Of a stretch of DNA of 64,000 nucleotides, positions 24,696 to 33,386 are shown piece after piece. Numbering within the stretch: position 1 is the stretch's first letter; the number at the start of each line of letters is the position of its first letter. This DNA comes from an uncultured Opitutia bacterium (GTDB lineage: Bacteria; Verrucomicrobiota; Verrucomicrobiia; Opitutales; Opitutaceae), in NCBI GenBank assembly GCA_903873805.1, contig CAIQQB010000018.1, positions 1 through 64,000 of the forward strand, read 5' to 3'. The notes beneath the pieces are model-generated. The model was not told where the DNA came from. It saw nothing but the letters and a program-made list of their open reading frames with translations, and ran no database searches. The position numbers were made by a program, and so were the translations under genes.

Positions 24696-26168
24696 CTACG
24701 GCCCGGTCAGAGCAGGAGTGGGTAGCGGGTGGGGCCCAAATTTCCATGTCGCCGCCGCCCCGGCCGCCCAGTTGCACGTAATATCCAAGCGGATGCTGTC
24801 GTATTTCAAATCGTCATTTTCTTCCTCCGACAACGACCTACTCCCGTAAATCGACCTGGACCCGTAAATCATGGCTCCGCCCGGTCCGGGGATGTAGATG
24901 AGCGGCTCACCGTGATCCATGGGGACTTCGCGCAGAAATTCCGGCACCAATTCCGCCATCTTCGCCGGATACCCGCCCTTCGTCTGATGGAATCGCTCCA
25001 TCGCCAGCCCGACCTCGGCCGCTGCAATTTCAGTCTGCAAATTTTCGATTCGATCGCCGCCGACACAGCATTCAATTAAATGTGACGACTCCAATAGATC
25101 GCCTAAGAGGCGGTGCTCAAATACCTCTTCGAAATTCCTGTTCCCCAAAAGCTCTTTCCAAAGAGGGCTCGGCTCTCCTGACGATGTCCCTGCCGCACGA
25201 CCGCGCCACTCCCGCATCAGGTCAAGGTAGTCCGCATACTCGATCCGGACCATTCCCGCAGCACGGTAGCGCTGGGTTGCGAGCCAATTCCACAGCTCTC
25301 CCCTATCCCTTGGAACTCCGTCCATGGGCAGCAATATGCTGCTCGGTGAGATACCGCTCTTGAGCAGATTGAGCAGATCAATGATGGCTACGCCCACGAT
25401 TATCCGACTGCCGTCAATGGCACGCACACGTCCCGGGATCAGATCCAAACCGGCCAGTCGTTCGACAAATTTCTGGTTCCATGCCGGTGAAACGGCTCCG
25501 GCGGCCACAACTTTTTCCAATTGATCCAAAGCCTGCTCCCAAGCGCGCCAGTGGACGCGTTGCGAATTATCAATCGGCTCGGCGGCCCCAAAATCGGCCA
25601 GGATCATCATGTCCCAGACATCGGCGCATGCCTCTGCGTTCTGGCCCCGGCTGGCCGCCAGCAGCGCGTGCGGCGCGAGGAGCCGGGCGGCCCATGCCAT
25701 TGGAAATTCGTTGGGGTTCTTACAATCGATGCCTTTCTCGTATTCGAGCTTGGCATCATAGCCTTTGCGGCTGGCAGCCTCACGAATCAACGCCAACACG
25801 TCTTGCACAGGTTGGGGTTCCAATAGGGTTGCCAGTTCCTTCGTTCCCGCCTCATCGAGCCGAAAACCCGGATGGGCTTCGTTAAACTTATCCAGCTTCC
25901 CCGCCAATCCATGCTCATTACTTTCCCTAAGCAAGGGCTCCAGGACCGGTCCGATTTTCGCGATCACCAGCGCCGCGTTGTCCGCATCCGGCATGGGCGG
26001 AGGGCGGATTTCGTCGATCGTCATCGGCAGTCCGGCGGCGAGGCAGCGGGCCTGGGCCGCAGCGAGGGCGGATTTGGTGGACTCATTCCAACCCCACGCC
26101 GCCACTGCCAGCACGACCAGCAGGCCCGCGAAAAGCTTGAGAACGAAGATCAATCGCTTCCGTTTCAT
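24696..26168 (-). CDS. membrane-anchored protein of unknown function
   Basis: 490 residues from ATG 26168. A single N-terminal membrane segment (LIFVLKLFAGLLVVLAVAAW) is followed by a large, mostly helical extracytoplasmic region. Near residue 395 the segment EVGLAMERFHQTKGGYPAKM with AELVPEFLREVPMD resembles the C-terminal part of type II secretion/pilin-like proteins, in which a helix is followed by GxYP. I recognise no catalytic motif. A short duplication (IYGSRS twice, near residues 434-445) is visible. The gene is lower in GC than its neighbours. Such anchored proteins are frequent in Verrucomicrobia and Planctomycetes; function unknown. Confidence 0.75.
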   Translation of the reverse strand: MKRKRLIFVLKLFAGLLVVLAVAAWGWNESTKSALAAAQARCLAAGLPMTIDEIRPPPMPDADNAALVIAKIGPVLEPLLRESNEHGLAGKLDKFNEAHPGFRLDEAGTKELATLLEPQPVQDVLALIREAASRKGYDAKLEYEKGIDCKNPNEFPMAWAARLLAPHALLAASRGQNAEACADVWDMMILADFGAAEPIDNSQRVHWRAWEQALDQLEKVVAAGAVSPAWNQKFVERLAGLDLIPGRVRAIDGSRIIVGVAIIDLLNLLKSGISPSSILLPMDGVPRDRGELWNWLATQRYRAAGMVRIEYADYLDLMREWRGRAAGTSSGEPSPLWKELLGNRNFEEVFEHRLLGDLLESSHLIECCVGGDRIENLQTEIAAAEVGLAMERFHQTKGGYPAKMAELVPEFLREVPMDHGEPLIYIPGPGGAMIYGSRSIYGSRSLSEEENDDLKYDSIRLDITCNWAAGAAATWKFGPHPLPTPALTGP

Positions 26169-26281
26169 GGGGTGCCGTCAGATAAACCCCTTGCCGCCTC
26201 GCGGGCAAGCCCGCCCCGGCGGGTCGGAGCACCTTTCATTCGCAATGGAGCCCATGCCCCGAAGCTGGCTTCGGCTCGGTT

Positions 26282-26376
26282 GTAGCCGGGGTCGCGAGAG
26301 TGCGACAGCCTCGGCGGCTGCCCCCGGTGCTTGGGTTTGCCCAACACCGAACCCCGGGGTCAGCGACCCCGGCTAC
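26282..26376. repeat. GTAGCCGGGGTCGC family hairpin
   Basis: Perfect arms GTAGCCGGGGTCGC (26282-26295) and GCGACCCCGGCTAC (26363-26376), identical to those at 5577-5646 but with a longer, unrelated loop. Confidence 0.9.
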
Positions 26377-26433
26377 AGTGGATCCTCAATGCCCCGGGGC
26401 TTGCCCAGGGTGATGCTTACTCATTTCCGAACG

Positions 26434-26485
26434 GTAGCGACGGCTCTCCGAGCCGTCCGCGGACGCCACGGAGTGACGTCCCTAC
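26434..26485. repeat. GTAGGGACGG family hairpin
   Basis: GTAGCGACGGCTCTCCGAGC ... GTGACGTCCCTAC; over 45 bp nearly identical to 29462-29513. Confidence 0.9.
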
Positions 26486-26570
26486 CAAAAACATCAAACG
26501 CTGCCTTCGCCCCCACCGGGGCGCTCCACTCCCAATCAGCGCATTGGGGTCAATGCGCTCCACCTCAATC

Positions 26571-26595
26571 TCGCGGGGTGAGGGCACCCCGCCTA
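26571..26595. repeat. GCGGGGTGAGGGCAC hairpin
   Basis: GCGGGGTG-AGGG-CACCCCGC stem followed by CTAC. The reverse complement of this element lies inside rsmB (23571-23594), and relatives occur at 15887 and near 7559. Confidence 0.8.
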
Positions 26596-26824
26596 CAATC
26601 CTGGAATCCGACCCGCCGGAGCAACGCAACGGGGGCGTCGCGTCCCCAGGGTGATGCGACCCGCCGGTTGAGGCAGTCACGGCCGCGTTCGGAAACTCCG
26701 CGGCTGTGGGATCATCGCTTCGCCGTCCCCACATTTGGCTTAAACCCAGGTCCGACACCCTCCGGATCTTCCCGCCAGTCGACGCCACCACGCCCGGGCG
26801 GCTCAGATGAATCCGACACACTGT

Positions 26825-26854
26825 TTGACAAGCGGGGGTTTTCTGCGCTCAAAT
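26825..26854 (+). promoter_or_regulatory. possible greA promoter
   Basis: A perfect TTGACA at 26825-26830 is followed 18 bp later by TCAAAT (26849-26854), about 29 bp before the greA ATG. The -10 box is a weak match. Confidence 0.35.
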
Positions 26855-26882
26855 GACCGTTTAGGCCCTCACACACGCAAAA

Positions 26883-28724
26883 ATGAATTCCGAAGCCGTC
26901 TCCGCGCTCATCGCCAAAAACCCGTCCCTGAAGACGGCCAAAGCCAAGCTGGAGGCGATGGAGCCTGGCGCCTACTGCATCCACCGCAGCTGGGGCTTCG
27001 GCCAGATCAAGAAGTACAACGAGTCCACCCAGAAGCTCGTCATCAACTTTGAGGGCAAGAACGCCCACCAGATGGACCCCGTGTTCTGCGTCACCACCAT
27101 GGACGTCCTGCCCGCCGGCCACCTGCTGGTCCGCAAGGAGACCGAGCCCAAGGTCATCGCCGCCCTCATCGCCGAAAATCCCGCCCAGCTGATCGTCGAG
27201 GCCCTGCAGGCCTACCCGAACAACGCCACCACCGCCATCGACCTCGAAATCACCCTCGCCCAGGTCGTCGGCGAGGAGAAGTTCAAAAAATGGTGGTCCC
27301 TCGCCAAGAAGGCCGTGGCCAAGGACCCGCGCGTCGCCGTTCCCGCCAAGAAGACCGAGTGCTACATCCTCCGCGAAACCCCGGTCGCCGTCGGTGACGA
27401 GATCTTTGAAGCCTTCACCGGCACCCGTTCCGCCCGCCGACGCATCGCGCTGGCCGAGGACATCATCGGCGTCGGCAAGGACTTCAAGGGCGACCTCAAC
27501 GTCATCCTGACCGGCGTCACCGAGCAGGTGAAGACCAGCAACCAGCTCGACTCCGCCGAACGCCTCTACGGCGCCCACATCCGCGACCGCCTGGCCAAGC
27601 TGGCCGGCGTCGACCCGGCCACCCTCGAGCCGTCCCAGGCCTCCCTCGTCACCAACGTCCGCGATCTCGCCGCCATCGCCGACAAGATCCCGGTGCACTT
27701 CCAAAGCACCTTCCTCGAGCTGATCAAGGAGACCCACCCGGTCGAATACCGCGACCTCACCTTCGGCCTCCTCAAGACCAGCCAGGGCAAGTTCACCACC
27801 GAGTGCATCAACTTCCTCGTCGAATACGGCCACGCCGACGAACTCGCCGCCGCCCTCAAGCGCTGGCAGGTCGAGCAGAATCTCCGCGTCCATGTCCTGC
27901 TCTGGATCGTCAAGAACCGTCACTCGAAGAAGTTCGCCAAGCTGCTCAACGACCTGATCACCCCGCGCCTGCTCAGCTCCATCTTCTTCGCCATCGACTA
28001 CGAGGCGCTTCAGGCCGCCAGCGCCCGCCGCATCCCGCTCGCCGACATCCTCAGCGAGGACACCGACCTCATCTCCGACCTGCTCTCGACCGCGGATCCC
28101 GAAACGGCCCGCGATCTGGCCAACACGCTCCTGCTCAACCAGGGCTTCGAACAGCTGACCAAGAAGTCCCTGCTCGCCCGCTTTATCAAGATCTTCCCCG
28201 GCATCCAGTCCCTCGTGGCCGCCGACGCCGAATCCAAGGAGGAACAGCTCCTCGTTTCCCGCGAAAGCTACGAGCGCAAGCGCTCCGAATACGAGACCAT
28301 CGTGTCCCGGAAGATCCCCGAGAATTCCAAGGCCATCGCCACCGCGCGCGAACACGGCGATCTCAAGGAAAACTCCGAATATAAGATGGCTAAGCAGGAC
28401 CAGTCCGTCCTCATGGCCCAGAAGTCCCAGCTCGAACGCGAGCTCGGCCACGCCCGCATCACCGATTTCAAGGAAGCCAGCGCCGACCAGGTCAGCGTCG
28501 GCAGCGTCGTCGACGTCACCCTCGGCTCCACCGGCAAGGCCACCCGCTACACGATTCTCGGCGCCTGGGACAGCGTGCCGGACCAGAACGTGATCGCCTA
28601 CAAGACGCCGCTCGGCCTGGCGCTCCTCTCCAAGAAGCCCGGCGACACCATCAAGGTGAAGATCGGCTCCTCCGAGGAGAGCTATACCGTCACCGGCCTC
28701 GGCCGGTACGTGGACGGCAAATGA
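26883..28724 (+). CDS. greA: transcription elongation factor GreA, long form
   Basis: 613 residues. The last 160 residues are a complete GreA: coiled-coil finger (EQLLVSRESYERKRSEYETI) with the acidic tip AREHGDLKENSEYKMAKQDQ that rescues backtracked RNA polymerase, then the FKBP-like C-terminal domain (VGSVVDVTLGSTGKATRYTI). Residues 1-450 form an extension not found in E. coli GreA (158 residues); it begins with a beta-barrel-like module (GAYCIHRSWGFGQIKKYNES) and continues with alpha-helical repeats. Long GreA proteins are known in Chlamydiae and relatives, so this is a PVC-type trait. ATG 26883. Confidence 0.88.
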   Translation: MNSEAVSALIAKNPSLKTAKAKLEAMEPGAYCIHRSWGFGQIKKYNESTQKLVINFEGKNAHQMDPVFCVTTMDVLPAGHLLVRKETEPKVIAALIAENPAQLIVEALQAYPNNATTAIDLEITLAQVVGEEKFKKWWSLAKKAVAKDPRVAVPAKKTECYILRETPVAVGDEIFEAFTGTRSARRRIALAEDIIGVGKDFKGDLNVILTGVTEQVKTSNQLDSAERLYGAHIRDRLAKLAGVDPATLEPSQASLVTNVRDLAAIADKIPVHFQSTFLELIKETHPVEYRDLTFGLLKTSQGKFTTECINFLVEYGHADELAAALKRWQVEQNLRVHVLLWIVKNRHSKKFAKLLNDLITPRLLSSIFFAIDYEALQAASARRIPLADILSEDTDLISDLLSTADPETARDLANTLLLNQGFEQLTKKSLLARFIKIFPGIQSLVAADAESKEEQLLVSRESYERKRSEYETIVSRKIPENSKAIATAREHGDLKENSEYKMAKQDQSVLMAQKSQLERELGHARITDFKEASADQVSVGSVVDVTLGSTGKATRYTILGAWDSVPDQNVIAYKTPLGLALLSKKPGDTIKVKIGSSEESYTVTGLGRYVDGK

Positions 28725-28771
28725 GCTGACGCGGGGCAGGCCGGCCGGATTCAAATCTCCGCTCCCGCCCC

Positions 28772-29395
28772 ATGGCGCCTCTCCTCCAGGGTTTTGCCAT
28801 CGGCTTTGCGGTGGCGGCCCCGGTCGGCCCCATCGGCCTGCTCTGCATCCGGCGCTCGATTCTTGACGGCCGGCTCACGGGATTTGTCACCGGACTGGGC
28901 GCTGCCTTTGGCGACGCCATTTACGGACTGGTGGCCGCCCTCGGCCTGACGTCGGTGACGGGCTTTGTCGGCCACCACGGACCCGCTTGCGAACTGGCCG
29001 GCGGCCTCTGCCTCCTGGTGCTCGGGCTGGCCATGGCGCGCAGCCGCCCGCGACCCCGCCCCGCCGGCACCGTGCATGCGCCCAATCTCACCGCCGCCTT
29101 CGCCTCGGCCGCCGCCATCACCCTCGCCAATCCGATGACTGTCGCCGCCTTCCTTGGAATCTTCACCGGCCTGGGCCCCGGCCTCACCGCCAGCGGAATC
29201 GCCCCGGTCAGCTGGCTCGTGCTCGGCGTCTTTCTCGGCTCGGCCGCCTGGTGGCTGATCCTCAGCGGCTGCGCGAGCTGGTTCGGCCGCAATATCTCCG
29301 ACGAACGCCTGCACCTCTTCAATCTTACCGCCGGCCTGGCGATCGCAGCCTTCGGCGTCTGGCAACTCGTGCGCGCGGGAGCCCGGCTGATATGA
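28772..29395 (+). CDS. LysE-family exporter
   Basis: 207 residues, about six membrane helices. The N terminus FAIGFAVAAPVGPIGLLCIR carries the PxGP motif typical of the LysE/RhtB superfamily, and the middle ITLANPMTVAAFLGIF carries the conserved NP. These inner-membrane proteins export amino acids or related small molecules; the substrate cannot be told from sequence. Start ATG 28772, 47 bp after greA, same strand, possibly cotranscribed. Confidence 0.85.
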   Translation: MAPLLQGFAIGFAVAAPVGPIGLLCIRRSILDGRLTGFVTGLGAAFGDAIYGLVAALGLTSVTGFVGHHGPACELAGGLCLLVLGLAMARSRPRPRPAGTVHAPNLTAAFASAAAITLANPMTVAAFLGIFTGLGPGLTASGIAPVSWLVLGVFLGSAAWWLILSGCASWFGRNISDERLHLFNLTAGLAIAAFGVWQLVRAGARLI

Positions 29396-29461
29396 CCGGT
29401 TCAGCTGCGCGATTTCCCCTCTTCGCATCTTCGTGGTACATCTTTCACAACATCCCACGTG

Positions 29462-29513
29462 GTAGGGACGGCTCTCCGAGCCGTCCGCGGACGCCACGGA
29501 GTGAAGTCCCTAC
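29462..29513. repeat. GTAGGGACGG family hairpin
   Basis: GTAGGGACGGCTCTCCGAGC, then CGTCCGCGGACGCCACGGAG, then TGAAGTCCCTAC. Nearly identical to 26434-26485; a single-base change (GTGAAGTC for GTGACGTC) breaks the outer pairing at one position. Confidence 0.9.
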
Positions 29514-29591
29514 CAAGATCGCCAAACAGTACCATCCCCCCTCGCACCGCCCGCTTGCCATGCCGGGTCCCAGGCCCCAGCCTTCCGTCCG

Positions 29592-30530
29592 TTGAACGCC
29601 TCATGGGACACCCTCAAACTCCTCGCCGACCCGACCCGGCTGCGCATCCTGGCGCTCCTGCTCCGCGAAGAGCTGTCGGTGGCCGAGCTGCAGGAGATCC
29701 TCGGCATGGCCCAGTCCCGCATCTCCTCGCAGCTCGCGATGCTCCGCCAGGCCGACGCCGTGACGGACCGGCGCGAGGGCAAAAAGGCCTTTTACTCGCT
29801 GCGCCCCGGTCTGCCCGCCAAGACCCGCGCGCTGCTCGCCGCCGCCTGCGACGCGGTGGCCGAGCTGCCGGAACTGGCCGAGGACCACACCAATCTCGAA
29901 CGCATTCTGCAAAAGCGACGCGCCCATCAGGAACAGTATTTCAATCTCATCGCGGGCCGCCTCGGCAAAAACTACTTTCCCGGCCGGTCCTGGGAGGCCA
30001 TCGGCCATCTGGCGCTCCGGCTGGCGCCGGCGATCACGGTCGCCGACCTCGGCGCCGGCGAGGGGCTCATTTCGCAGCTGCTCGCCCGCCGGGTGGCCAA
30101 GATCTGGTGCATCGACAACTCCCCCCGCATGGTCGAGGTCGGCACCGCCCTGGCCAAGAAGAACGGCTTCGCCAACCTCACCTACAAGCTCGGCGACATC
30201 GAGGCCGTGCCGCTGCCCGACCGCTCGGTTGATCTCGCCATCCTCAGCCAGGCCCTGCACCACGCGCAGCACCCGCAGACGGCCGTGGACGAAGCCGCGC
30301 GCATCCTCCGGCCGGGCGGCCAGCTCCTCGTGCTCGACCTGCGGGAGCACGGCTTTGAAAAGGCGCGCGAACTCTATGCCGACGTCTGGCTGGGCTTCAA
30401 GGAAAGCGCCCTGCACGGATTCCTGAAGCAGGCCGGCTTCCAGCACGTCGAGATCAACACCGTCGCCCGCGAGCCCGCCGAGCCGCATTTCGAAACCCTG
30501 CTCGCCAGCGGGGTGAAACCGGGCCGCTGA
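29592..30530 (+). CDS. ArsR-type regulator fused to SAM-dependent methyltransferase
   Basis: 312 residues. Residues 1-90 form an ArsR winged helix (LKLLADPTRLRILALLLREE, VAELQEILGMAQSRISSQLA) lacking an obvious CxCxxC metal site. Residues 115-300 are a class I methyltransferase: VADLGAGEGLISQLL, CIDNSPRMVEVG, GDIEAVPLPDRSVDLAIL and EAARILRPGGQLLVLDL. Such fusions are known and are often placed near methionine/SAM-cycle genes, hinting that the methyltransferase fold senses SAM or SAH; no such gene lies beside it here. The start appears to be TTG 29592, as no ATG or GTG precedes the conserved helix in frame. Confidence 0.85.
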   Translation: MNASWDTLKLLADPTRLRILALLLREELSVAELQEILGMAQSRISSQLAMLRQADAVTDRREGKKAFYSLRPGLPAKTRALLAAACDAVAELPELAEDHTNLERILQKRRAHQEQYFNLIAGRLGKNYFPGRSWEAIGHLALRLAPAITVADLGAGEGLISQLLARRVAKIWCIDNSPRMVEVGTALAKKNGFANLTYKLGDIEAVPLPDRSVDLAILSQALHHAQHPQTAVDEAARILRPGGQLLVLDLREHGFEKARELYADVWLGFKESALHGFLKQAGFQHVEINTVAREPAEPHFETLLASGVKPGR

Positions 30531-30549
30531 CCATCCCGCGAACCCGGTC

Positions 30550-32004
30550 TCAGACCCGCTCCCTGTCACCCGGGTTGGGGTCACTGCCCAGATCCGGCCG
30601 GAGGCCGTAGAATTTCAGCTTTTCCCGGACGGTCAGGCGGGACCAACCGAGGAGGCGCGCCATCTGCGTGATGTTGCCTGTGGTGGCGGCATGGGCTTGC
30701 GCCAGCAGTTCGCGCTCGACGGCGCCGAAGACACTGCTGATCGCGCCCAGGCCGGGTTCACGCCGCGCCTGGGTCAGCGCCTCGGCGCAGATCGCCTGCA
30801 GGGACTGGCTGGACGCCGACTCCGGAGCGGCGAGCGGACCCTGCGTCAGCGACTGCTGCGCCACTTCGCCGGTGATCGCATAGCCGTGCGCGAGCAGCAG
30901 CATCCGCTTCACCACGTTCTCCAGCTGCCGCACGTTACCCGGCCAGGGCTGAGCCGCGAGGACGCGCAGAGCGGCCGGTTGGACCGCCGCCACGCCGCCG
31001 AGATCCGCCCCGTGGCGGGCCACGAAATAGCTCACCAAGGCGGGAATGTCCTCCGGCCGCTCCCGCAGGGGCGGTATCCGAATTACCACGACATTCAGGC
31101 GATACCACAGGTCCTCCCGGAAGGCCCCTTTGGCGACCAGGGCCGGCAAGTCGCAATGGGTGGCGGCGATGACCCGCACATCCACGGCGATGGACTCGCG
31201 CCCGCCCACCCGGGAGATCACCCGCTCCTGCAGCACGCGCAGCAGCTTGGCCTGCGTTTCCAGCGCCAGGTCGCCGATTTCATCGAGAAAAAGCGTCCCC
31301 TGGTCCGCCTGCTCGAAGCGGCCGATCCGACGCTGTTCCGCGCCCGTGAACGCGCCGCGCTCATGGCCAAACAATTCGCTCTCGAGCAGATTCGCGGGGA
31401 TGGCCGCACAGTTGAAGGCGACGAACGCCCGACCCTTGCGGTCACCATGCTGCCACAGGGCACGGGCGACCAGTTCCTTGCCGGTGCCCGTTTCGCCCAG
31501 AATCAGGATCGACACGGGCTTCTCCGCCACGCGGCCGATCTCCTTGTACACAGCCTGCATGACCCGGCTTTGTCCGACCAGCGCCAGATCCTGCACTGGC
31601 TCCACGCCGATCGCGACCCGCTCCCGCCCGCGGCGTCCGGCCGCGGCGGCGCGGGCCAGCACTGGGATGAGCTCCTCCATCTCGAACGGTTTCAGGAGAT
31701 AGTCGAACGCCCCCCGGCGCGTGGCCTCGATGGCGGTTTCGGTCGTGCCATGGGCGGTCATCAGCACCACCGGCAGGTTGGGCAATTCCTGACGCAGGGT
31801 GTCGATCAGCGCCAGGCCTGAAACTTCCGGCATCCGCAAATCGGTGAGCACGCAGTCAAAGTCCTCCGCCAGCGCCGCCGCCAGCCCGCTTTTTCCGTCC
31901 GCATGGCTGGTCACGTCGTACCCCTCGCCCACCAGGACCCGCTCCAGCGCCGATCGGGCGGAAGCATCGTCATCAATCAGGCAGACTCGCGGGGGGAGAC
32001 TCAC
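30550..32004 (-). CDS. NtrC-family sigma-54-dependent response regulator
   Basis: 484 residues. Receiver domain 1-120 with phospho-acceptor Asp in CVLTDLRMPE and KPFEMEEL; AAA+ domain about 145-380 with Walker A GETGTGKELVA, the sigma-54 contact loop ERGAFTGAEQ, Walker B TLFLDEIGDLA and the arginine-finger region FREDLWYRLNV; C-terminal Fis-type helix-turn-helix NITQMARLLGWSRLTVREKL. It starts at GTG 32004, overlapping the kinase stop (GTGA), which argues for translational coupling. It activates sigma-54 promoters when phosphorylated by the adjacent kinase. I could not find a convincing TGGCAC-N5-TTGC site in the window. Confidence 0.94.
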   Translation of the reverse strand: MSLPPRVCLIDDDASARSALERVLVGEGYDVTSHADGKSGLAAALAEDFDCVLTDLRMPEVSGLALIDTLRQELPNLPVVLMTAHGTTETAIEATRRGAFDYLLKPFEMEELIPVLARAAAAGRRGRERVAIGVEPVQDLALVGQSRVMQAVYKEIGRVAEKPVSILILGETGTGKELVARALWQHGDRKGRAFVAFNCAAIPANLLESELFGHERGAFTGAEQRRIGRFEQADQGTLFLDEIGDLALETQAKLLRVLQERVISRVGGRESIAVDVRVIAATHCDLPALVAKGAFREDLWYRLNVVVIRIPPLRERPEDIPALVSYFVARHGADLGGVAAVQPAALRVLAAQPWPGNVRQLENVVKRMLLLAHGYAITGEVAQQSLTQGPLAAPESASSQSLQAICAEALTQARREPGLGAISSVFGAVERELLAQAHAATTGNITQMARLLGWSRLTVREKLKFYGLRPDLGSDPNPGDRERV

Positions 32005-33386
32005 GGTTCCGCAGCTTGGCGGGGCGAATTGGACAGGGGCAAGCCCACAAGAAACTGGGTGCCGGTTCCGGCCGCGCTTTGGAAGCGGATCGCGCCGCCG
32101 AGGTTCTCGACCAGTCGCGCCACGATTGACAGCCCGAGCCCGGTGCCCGACGGCTTGGTGGTGAAGAACGGGTCGAAGAGCCGGGGCCGGACGTCGGCCG
32201 GAATCCCGGGGCCGTCGTCGGTCACGGAAAGGACGGCGCACTCCGTCCGTTGGCCCGGCAAGAACCCGCGCTCGCAGTGCAGCTTCAGCTCAATCCGGCC
32301 CGGCCGGCCCCCAAAGGCCTCCTGGGCGTTGCGAACCAGATTGAACATGATTTGCCGAAGCTGGTCAGGATCGATGACGACGGTCGCACTCCCCGCCGTG
32401 ACCATCGTCAGGTCAACGTGCGCCGCGGCAAGTTCCGGCAGGACGAAGGCGGCGAATTCGCCCAGCCAGACGGCCAGGTCCACTTTCCGGAGCGCGGCCT
32501 CGGCCGGGTTCGCGTAACCGAGCACGTCGCGGACAATGCGCTCCAGCCGGTCCACCTCCATCGCGATGGCGTGCAGATCGTCCCGGCCATCGCCGGCCCC
32601 CAGCGTCTGGCGCAAGGTATACAGGCGGGCCTTGATCGCGGTGAGCGGATTGCGGATTTCGTGGGCCACACCGGCCGCCAGGGTGCCGAGCGCGGAAAGC
32701 TTCTCCCGTTTAACGAGGAGGGTCTCCTTGTCCACCAGCTGCAGGCGCAACGGCTGGACCACATCGCGGTAAAGCAACCGAACAAGCGCGGCGATGGAAG
32801 CCAGCAGGAGCCCGAGTCCAACAAAGATCAGGTTGCGCATCCAGAGCAGCGAATTGAGCGAGGCCGCCAGCAGATCCCGCAGATCTCCGTCGTGGGCGGC
32901 CGCAAAGTCGTCGGCAATGCTCTGCAGTCGGTTCGCGCTGTCATCGAACATCACCACCGTATCGCGGTCGAGCGGGCTGCTCAGCCCGTTGGTGTGGGCG
33001 TCGAGGGCGTCCAGCTTGATGAAGTAGGACTGCGTTTCCACGACCATTTTGTGCACGATCGATCGTTCCGTCATGCTGTTGTCGGCCAGTTGCTGGGCGG
33101 TCAGCCAGTCGCTCAGTTTCTGGCGCCGCTGCCGGATGACCGCCACACTGTCCGCCGCCGCCGCCGTGCCGATGCGGAGCAAGGCCCCGTGCAGGTCGTC
33201 CACCGCGGACCGGAATTGGCGCGCCAGGGTGGCCGCCTCGATCTCCACGTGGGCCAGTTGCTGCAGTTTGCTGCTCGCGTCGCGTTGCACCACCACCGCG
33301 AGCCATACACAGGTGGACACGGCGAGTGCGAGCACCAGGGCCAGGAACACAATCCGGCGCCGGAAAACATGAGAGAACGCATACAT
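32001..33386 (-). CDS. sensor histidine kinase (NtrB-like)
   Basis: 461 residues. Two membrane segments (about 11-33 IVFLALVLALAVSTCVWLAV and about 188-210 LIFVGLGLLLASIAALVRLL) enclose a roughly 150-residue periplasmic helical sensor region. The HisKA phospho-acceptor is in GVAHEIRNPLTAIKARL near residue 243; the ATPase domain shows NLVRNAQEAF, VTDDGPGIP, FDPFFTTKPSGTGLGLSI and a final GGAIRFQS. No HAMP or PAS domain is evident. Partner of the downstream NtrC-type regulator, with which it overlaps by 4 bp. Confidence 0.94.
   Translation of the reverse strand: MYAFSHVFRRRIVFLALVLALAVSTCVWLAVVVQRDASSKLQQLAHVEIEAATLARQFRSAVDDLHGALLRIGTAAAADSVAVIRQRRQKLSDWLTAQQLADNSMTERSIVHKMVVETQSYFIKLDALDAHTNGLSSPLDRDTVVMFDDSANRLQSIADDFAAAHDGDLRDLLAASLNSLLWMRNLIFVGLGLLLASIAALVRLLYRDVVQPLRLQLVDKETLLVKREKLSALGTLAAGVAHEIRNPLTAIKARLYTLRQTLGAGDGRDDLHAIAMEVDRLERIVRDVLGYANPAEAALRKVDLAVWLGEFAAFVLPELAAAHVDLTMVTAGSATVVIDPDQLRQIMFNLVRNAQEAFGGRPGRIELKLHCERGFLPGQRTECAVLSVTDDGPGIPADVRPRLFDPFFTTKPSGTGLGLSIVARLVENLGGAIRFQSAAGTGTQFLVGLPLSNSPRQAAEP

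Larger units (their letters stand above)
26169..26882. other. repeat-rich spacer upstream of greA
   Basis: 714 bp with no convincing gene. It contains at least three hairpin elements: GTAGCCGGGGTCGC type (26282-26376), GTAGCGACGG type (26434-26485) and GCGGGGTGAGGGCAC type (26571-26595), plus a CGGGC-rich stem near 26205. The right end carries a likely greA promoter. Confidence 0.8.

Noticed and set aside
26712-28754. 680-codon open frame antisense to greA
   Set aside because: Composition (rich in G, V, E, L without structure) reflects the complement of the greA codons; the GreA reading is unambiguous.
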